Origin: Ignavibacteriota bacterium
GTDB lineage: Bacteria; Bacteroidota; Ignavibacteria; Tepidaquicellales; OLB5
Length of the DNA stretch: 64,000 bases
Assembly (NCBI GenBank): GCA_003820375.1
Contig: RPQH01000007.1
Span: forward strand, 1-64,000
Direction of reading: 5' to 3'
In this document: piece after piece, positions 58,866-64,000 of the stretch
Layout: every line of letters begins with the position of its first letter
Numbering within the stretch: the first letter of the stretch is position 1
Made by a program: the position numbers and the translations under genes
The notes under the pieces: model-generated
The model's input: only the letters and a program-made list of their open reading frames with translations
The model's database searches: none
What the model was told of the DNA's origin: nothing

Positions 58866-60053
58866 CTAGTTATCCAAAACTAGAGTTGTTTGATCGTTTA
58901 AAAATTCATGAATACCGAGGGCATCGGTATCATTTTCATAATCGTTTCTTTGTTCGATATCTTTTTCAGGAGGAGGATGAATGAGTACGAGTTTGATCTT
59001 ATATGAGTTGCCCCTTTTTTCATGACATGATTGATAAGGGTAGAAAGGATCGTAATCTATGGAGAAATAATCTTTTAAAACATTGCTCAAAGCTTGTTTC
59101 TGCTTTTTATACTTATCCCGTGCTTCTGTATCTTTTATAGTCAATTCACCGTAACACTTGGCTAGCACTCTAAGGAATACCCATTGTTCGCAAGGCGTTG
59201 GCAGTTTGCCTTTGCCTACCATTCCCATTTCTTTAAAATCCGTTATGTGCTTGAACCTATATACCTCAATTTCTATTTGTTCTTCATTTAAAAATGTAAT
59301 AGTTATTTGCTGCCAGCTTGTTCCGGATGGAAGTTTATACGGAAACTTATGTCCAGTTATTTGTGGACTTTTTTGACTGAGTTTTTCTAAACCTTCTTTT
59401 AATCCCTCGACTGTTACGTTAGCAACAATAGGTAAAGGTTGTTGTTTATCTGATATTATATGCTTACTTTTTTTTATTCTCCTCTTTTTTCTGATTTGGA
59501 TATTACCAGCTAAAAATGTTTTAACCGTTTTGCAGTAACTTCCTAGAAATTGAAAATCCTCCTTACTTACAGAGCCTATATCAAAAAAATGCTTTAAGGT
59601 TGATTCAAAATGTTCGACATCTTGCTCTAAACAATATTTCGAAAAATAGATTTTTTCTTGTTTATAAATGTTTTCTTTAGTTTTTTGGAGTTGGTTAAGC
59701 TTATACCCATTTGATGATTTATCAGTTCTTGTAACTGCCTGATCCTGAATATGAATAATACAATTTTCCTCATGGATTTTTTCAAATTTACTATAAATCT
59801 CACTAAAGTTTGGTTGAAGTGTCAAGAATACTGAGACAGACAAATTCTCCAATAAATGTTTATTCTGAATCTGAAGGACGTTCCATGTTTCTAGTTTATA
59901 TAAAATTTGTAAATCATTTTTGGAGTTAATTAAATCAATATCAAATCTAATGGGGAACCCCGGTTTATTTTGTGTACAATATGTTTGAATCTTTTGTAGT
60001 ACATGCCAGACATTCTGATTATTTTCTCCGTTCAAACTCATACCCTTTATCAT
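58866..60053 (-). CDS. Hypothetical mobile-element protein (395 aa)
   Basis: Clean ORF between the two integrases. Confidence 0.55.
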   Translation of the reverse strand: MIKGMSLNGENNQNVWHVLQKIQTYCTQNKPGFPIRFDIDLINSKNDLQILYKLETWNVLQIQNKHLLENLSVSVFLTLQPNFSEIYSKFEKIHEENCIIHIQDQAVTRTDKSSNGYKLNQLQKTKENIYKQEKIYFSKYCLEQDVEHFESTLKHFFDIGSVSKEDFQFLGSYCKTVKTFLAGNIQIRKKRRIKKSKHIISDKQQPLPIVANVTVEGLKEGLEKLSQKSPQITGHKFPYKLPSGTSWQQITITFLNEEQIEIEVYRFKHITDFKEMGMVGKGKLPTPCEQWVFLRVLAKCYGELTIKDTEARDKYKKQKQALSNVLKDYFSIDYDPFYPYQSCHEKRGNSYKIKLVLIHPPPEKDIEQRNDYENDTDALGIHEFLNDQTTLVLDN

Positions 60054-60327
60054 TTAGTAAATGGTTTTACTCTTATTTTAGCAAAAAAAACCTACGTTGT
60101 GCAGTTTATAGTATAATAAATAATAATAATGTGCTATTATTATAGTGTAGTTCTTTTTTGTGATATTGGGCTCGAAGCTGCTTTTTGGTTTCGGGCTCTC
60201 TTTTTATGGCAAGATGGGAGAAAAGAATCCTATCCTTTCCTCTGTATTCCACACAAGTTTAATGCACTTTAACAACTTCATATCTAAATTTGAACTAACC
60301 CTAAAATAAAGAGAAAGGAGTTAAATC

Positions 60328-60504
60328 ATGGGTTGGATCAAAAGAGAAGCCAAAGCATTTGGACGTGAGTTCAAACATCAAGGAAGTATTTTGTTATTTG
60401 GCAAAGCTTCTAAAAATAAGCATCAGTTTCCTAAAAGAAAATTAGGTGCTGAGAGACAGTACATAAAAGCTCAACGAAGTGTAAGACAGCATGGCTTTAA
60501 ATAA
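60328..60504 (+). CDS. Small basic protein, 58 aa (not in ORF track)
   Basis: MGWIKREAKAFGREFKHQGSILLFGKASKNKHQFPKRKLGAERQYIKAQRSVRQHGFK*; SD GAAAGGAG. Confidence 0.5.
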   Translation: MGWIKREAKAFGREFKHQGSILLFGKASKNKHQFPKRKLGAERQYIKAQRSVRQHGFK

Positions 60505-60540
60505 AAAGCCCGCCCCTAAGTATCAGGGCAGGGCTCAAAG

Positions 60541-60762
60541 TTATTTCATCAGCCCGTGCCTGTCACGGGTTTGATGGATTTTTGAAGCAGTCTTTTTAGG
60601 TACGGTTGCCAAAGCTTTAAGACCAATTCGTAATTCTTCTTCGTCAAAAAAATGCATACTGTCCAACATGAAATGACCAGGTATTTTACCTTTATAAATC
60701 AATTTATAGACAGTCTTGTTTGAAATTCCAAGAATGGTTGCAACTTCTTTGACTGAAAGGTA
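60541..60762 (-). CDS. Excisionase-family helix-turn-helix protein 2
   Basis: 'YLSVKEVATILGISNKTVYKLIYKGKIPGHFMLDSMHFFDEEELRIGL' within ORF 60541-60819; internal start near MTRYLSVKE likely. Confidence 0.75.
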   Translation of the reverse strand, partial: YLSVKEVATILGISNKTVYKLIYKGKIPGHFMLDSMHFFDEEELRIGLKALATVPKKTASKIHQTRDRHGLMK

Positions 60763-60920
60763 GCGAGTCATAAGTGCTCCCCTTGTGACCCTACGCTCCT
60801 TTAAATTACATTGTCTCAAAATCCCATCAAACCACTAAAAAAAGACACTCCAATTTTTACCTCGCTAAAAATTAGTAACATAAGTTTTAAAAATCAATAT
60901 TAGAAAGGAGACTCAAAAGA

Positions 60921-61868
60921 GTGGCTCAATACTCAAGAAAATTGAAGAAAGGTATTAGGTGGTGGTATAAGTTTGATTTAAGCGGCAAGACGTATGCATC
61001 AAAATGTATTTACCTGACCAAAAACGAGGCGAAGAAAGCTGAAACCGCCCATTACGAGGAACTAAACCGTCAAGAGCGAAACCCCTCTCAAAAGCCCGTT
61101 TTAAGCCTCCTGGAGGCGATTAACGAACGGCTTGACTATGTATTGACCAAGAAAAGTAAGACATATTATCGGGACAATAAACGGTACTACACAATCCTTG
61201 TAAACGAACTCGGTGACGTATCTATTGAAGAGGTGAAAAAGAATCATATTAACGCCATCCTTTTACAAATGTCTGACAGGCTTCAAAACGAAGACAAGGA
61301 TAATTATGCCGTCAATGCCGCCCTTCGGGTTTATAAAGCATTATTTCAGTACGCCATAAAGTCACATGACTTGGACATTAAAAATCCGTGTGTCGGAATT
61401 GATATGTACTCCATTGACAAGCACATGAAGTTCATCCCGCCGGATGCTGACATCGAAGCGGTAAGAAAATTATGCGACACGGACCAACGACTCTTACTAG
61501 ACTTTGTAAAAGATACTGGCTGTAGGATTTCTGAAGCCTTAAGACTTAAAGGAGAAGATGTATCTGAAACGCATGTCATACTATATACAAGGAAAAGTAA
61601 GAACTCAAATCTAGTTCCCCGTAAAGTTCCTTTATCAATACACGTAAGCGGAGAAAAGAGGGAGAGAGTATTCAAGCGTTGGACAGATATTCCGAGATTC
61701 TTAGAAGACAAAGTAAGAAGCTTAGAACAAAAGCCCTGGAGTTGGCATAGTCTTAGACACCGTTACGCTTCGCTTCTTTCAAAAGAAGGTAAACCGTTAT
61801 TTGAGATCATGAGCTTATTAGGGCATTCAAACCTAGAAACCACCCAAATTTACCTTCAATTACTCTAA
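60921..61868 (+). CDS. Tyrosine recombinase/integrase 2
   Basis: 'DTGCRISEALRLKGEDV', 'WSWHSLRHRYASLLSKEGKPLFEIMSLLGHSNLETTQIYLQLL'. Confidence 0.95.
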   Translation: MAQYSRKLKKGIRWWYKFDLSGKTYASKCIYLTKNEAKKAETAHYEELNRQERNPSQKPVLSLLEAINERLDYVLTKKSKTYYRDNKRYYTILVNELGDVSIEEVKKNHINAILLQMSDRLQNEDKDNYAVNAALRVYKALFQYAIKSHDLDIKNPCVGIDMYSIDKHMKFIPPDADIEAVRKLCDTDQRLLLDFVKDTGCRISEALRLKGEDVSETHVILYTRKSKNSNLVPRKVPLSIHVSGEKRERVFKRWTDIPRFLEDKVRSLEQKPWSWHSLRHRYASLLSKEGKPLFEIMSLLGHSNLETTQIYLQLL

Positions 61869-61892
61869 TGCAGTATTCAAATTCATTTTAAA

Positions 61893-61926
61893 TAAAGTCA
61901 CTTATTAATTTATAAGTGGCTTTTTA
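61893..61926. terminator. Rho-independent terminator
   Basis: AAAGTCACTTATtaatttATAAGTGGCTTTTTAA. Confidence 0.7.
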
Positions 61927-62086
61927 ATTACAAACTAGTAACAAGATGGAATAATGATTAGGGTAAGTTTAGTATGTAACTAATTGGATTTTTAATAACT
62001 TTTATTTGTCAATTTAGATAATGAGACCTGATTTTTTATATTTGATTTAGAAAAATATTTTCATATCATACTAAATTAATAGGAGT

Positions 62087-62100
62087 TTACCCGCTCCATA
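62087..62100 (+). other. Second copy of the tRNA-Gly 3'-end att core
   Basis: TTTACCCGCTCCAT shares TTACCCGCTCCAT with the att-like site ending at 56934. Confidence 0.6.
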
Positions 62101-62132
62101 TTCATAATTTTGTTACAATAGATTTCACAAAC

Positions 62133-62906
62133 TTGAGAATAAAATTACATTTATATCAGGAGAAACCTGAGCAATTAATTCCTATTAATTATCAGTACGG
62201 AATATCTTCGTTTATTTATAACACAATTGCAACATCAAATAATTCATATTCTAAATGGCTTCATGATTCAGGATTTAGCAGTGGGAATAAAAAATTCAAA
62301 TTTTTCACATTTTCTCGTTTAGATATTCGGGATATAAGAGTTATCGGAAACAAATTAAAAATTTTTTCCGATACTTTACAGCTTATAATATCTATGTATG
62401 GCATCAAATCGTTTGATAGCTTTGTGACAGGAATGTTTGAGAATCAAAAGCTCAGATTGTTTGATAATGCTACTGAAGCAAGTTTTATTATAAACACGAT
62501 AGAAACAGAAGCTGAACCTGAATACAGTGAAAAGATGATTTTTAGAACTTTATCTCCTATTGTGCTATCTAAGAAAGTAAATGATCGCACTGTACCCCAG
62601 TATCTTCATCCTGATGCAGAGGATTATTTTGAATACTTCAAACGGAATCTTGAAGAAAAATACATTGCACTTTGTCTGCACAATAATGAAAAGGTGATAG
62701 AACGCAAAATTCAATGTTTGAAAATTATAAGTACTCCTAAATCACGGTTAATAAAGATTAAAGAAGGCAAAATTGATGAAACAAGTATCAGGGGATTTGA
62801 TTATGAATTTGAATTACAGGCAGATAAAGAGTTTATGAAAATCGGCTATGAAACCGGCTTTGGAATAAACAATAGTTTAGGTTTTGGATGTGTGGGCGTG
62901 AAGTGA
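62133..62906 (+). CDS. cas6: CRISPR-associated endoribonuclease Cas6
   Basis: 'MRIKLHLYQEKPEQLIPINYQYGISSFIYNTI...' and C-terminal 'FMKIGYETGFGINNSLGFGCVGVK' (G-rich loop). TTG start. Confidence 0.85.
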   Translation: MRIKLHLYQEKPEQLIPINYQYGISSFIYNTIATSNNSYSKWLHDSGFSSGNKKFKFFTFSRLDIRDIRVIGNKLKIFSDTLQLIISMYGIKSFDSFVTGMFENQKLRLFDNATEASFIINTIETEAEPEYSEKMIFRTLSPIVLSKKVNDRTVPQYLHPDAEDYFEYFKRNLEEKYIALCLHNNEKVIERKIQCLKIISTPKSRLIKIKEGKIDETSIRGFDYEFELQADKEFMKIGYETGFGINNSLGFGCVGVK

Positions 62907-63005
62907 CATTGAAGCACCTATAACATTTTGAGTGATTTGTATCATGAAATGATACACAAATTGAAAAATATTTTTTAAAATTATGAAAATTAAACAATAT
63001 TCGAT

Positions 63006-64000
63006 ATGATTTATGAAATTACAAATTTTGTGGATTCTATACCAGCTAATTATCATACAGACGGCTTAAAACCATCTCCAGGCATGCATATTATTATTGA
63101 TCTTAACCAAGATGGGAATTTGAATCAAGAAGGTTATAAAAGTTATATTATAGATAAAAAGGGAATAATTTCAGGGTTGGTATATAACAAACTAGTCGAA
63201 GTTGATTGTGACTTTGACTTTGGCATTAGAGAGTATCATTCAGCTTATATAGATATGAATAAAGCTTTAGATCTCCCCGCTAAGAGAATACATTCAACTG
63301 TGCCATATATTATTAAAGTCAAAAAAGAAAACTTACAAAAAATAGAATCATCATTTGAAAATTATTTTAATAATTGTAAAAAATACTATGACGAAGATTG
63401 TTTTGAGTTGGTAGAACAAATAATAAACTTCTCTAAAAATCATTTAAAATCAAAAATAAATAACGATCCAATACTCAATGAAATTGATAATAAAAGTTAT
63501 ATTATTGTTTATTTCGCAGTTGACATGAAAAATCTAATTAAATCGCATAATGCTTATTTATCTTCAAAGCTTTTTTTAAAAGATGATTTTAACATTGAAT
63601 CAGGTGGGGACGTATACGGTGTGAGTGGATTTTTGAACGGTGCAAATACAAAAAAACCATTTATTATGCACCAAACATCAATTTATAAAAACGGGATAAA
63701 TAACCGGATTTCGAAAAATAACGATATTGCCATAAAACTTTTTCAATTTGAAACATTACTTAAGAACAAGAAGCTACCTAACATTATCCCTATATTTATA
63801 GATAAAGAAGAACTCAACAAAGAGTTTGTAAGGATTTACAGTAGAGACAATACACTCACGTTTAGAGATATAATTAGACAACTTTTTGAACAAAGGCAGG
63901 AAGATATTTCCAATTATTATTTAATAAATTGGTCAAATAGAAACGGGATAATAATAAATGATATTGATTATGTTACCAAATTTAGGTTTTACATAGATAA
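63006..64000 (+). CDS. Probable type I-B Cas8b-like protein, partial at the right edge
   Basis: Open frame from ATG 63006 (MIYEITNFVDSIPANYHTDGLKPSPGMHIIIDLNQDG...) to the window end, directly after cas6; 'DVYGVSGFLNGANTKKPFIMHQTS'. Confidence 0.65.
   Translation, partial: MIYEITNFVDSIPANYHTDGLKPSPGMHIIIDLNQDGNLNQEGYKSYIIDKKGIISGLVYNKLVEVDCDFDFGIREYHSAYIDMNKALDLPAKRIHSTVPYIIKVKKENLQKIESSFENYFNNCKKYYDEDCFELVEQIINFSKNHLKSKINNDPILNEIDNKSYIIVYFAVDMKNLIKSHNAYLSSKLFLKDDFNIESGGDVYGVSGFLNGANTKKPFIMHQTSIYKNGINNRISKNNDIAIKLFQFETLLKNKKLPNIIPIFIDKEELNKEFVRIYSRDNTLTFRDIIRQLFEQRQEDISNYYLINWSNRNGIIINDIDYVTKFRFYID

Noticed and set aside
1-64000. CRISPR repeat-spacer array
   Set aside because: Cas6 and a probable Cas8b start are present at the right edge, but I saw no regularly spaced direct repeats in the window; any array is probably beyond 64000.

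Overview
AT-rich 64 kb window whose chromosomal backbone looks like Ignavibacteria/Bacteroidota-lineage DNA: several proteins end in the type IX secretion sorting motif 'QNYPNPFNP...' (inference from motif, no search run). The backbone is interrupted by an accessory region from about 5.9 kb to 62.1 kb. tRNA 3'-end fragments (Thr, Asp, Gly) and integrase-tail scars in it suggest repeated site-specific integration. The accessory region contains: (i) candidate defence modules: a TPR/degenerate metallo-beta-lactamase protein with a nucleoside-deoxyribosyltransferase/TIR-like partner at 6.5-9.8 kb, a PHP+SMC-like ATPase (TrlF-like) at 11.3-14.2 kb, and a 1147-aa protein followed by a PD-(D/E)xK-like nuclease at 25.5-30.2 kb; (ii) a three-copy family of ~490-506 aa proteins of unknown function, two of them divergent from DUF1059 genes; (iii) two paralogous small SinR/Cas2-like proteins and several small DUF proteins (DUF2188, DUF3892 x2, DUF3761); (iv) an unusual ABC-importer operon at 32.2-38.4 kb; (v) a mobilisable/plasmid-like module at 46-55 kb (two replication-relaxation-like proteins, ArdC-like, N-6 methylase-like, HerA/VirD4-like ATPase, primase-like) preceded by strong inverted repeats; (vi) two outward-facing tyrosine integrases at 57-62 kb between copies of a tRNA-Gly 3' end; (vii) the start of a CRISPR-Cas operon at the right edge (cas6, then a probable cas8b cut by the window end). 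All family names come from reading the translations and were not verified by database search.
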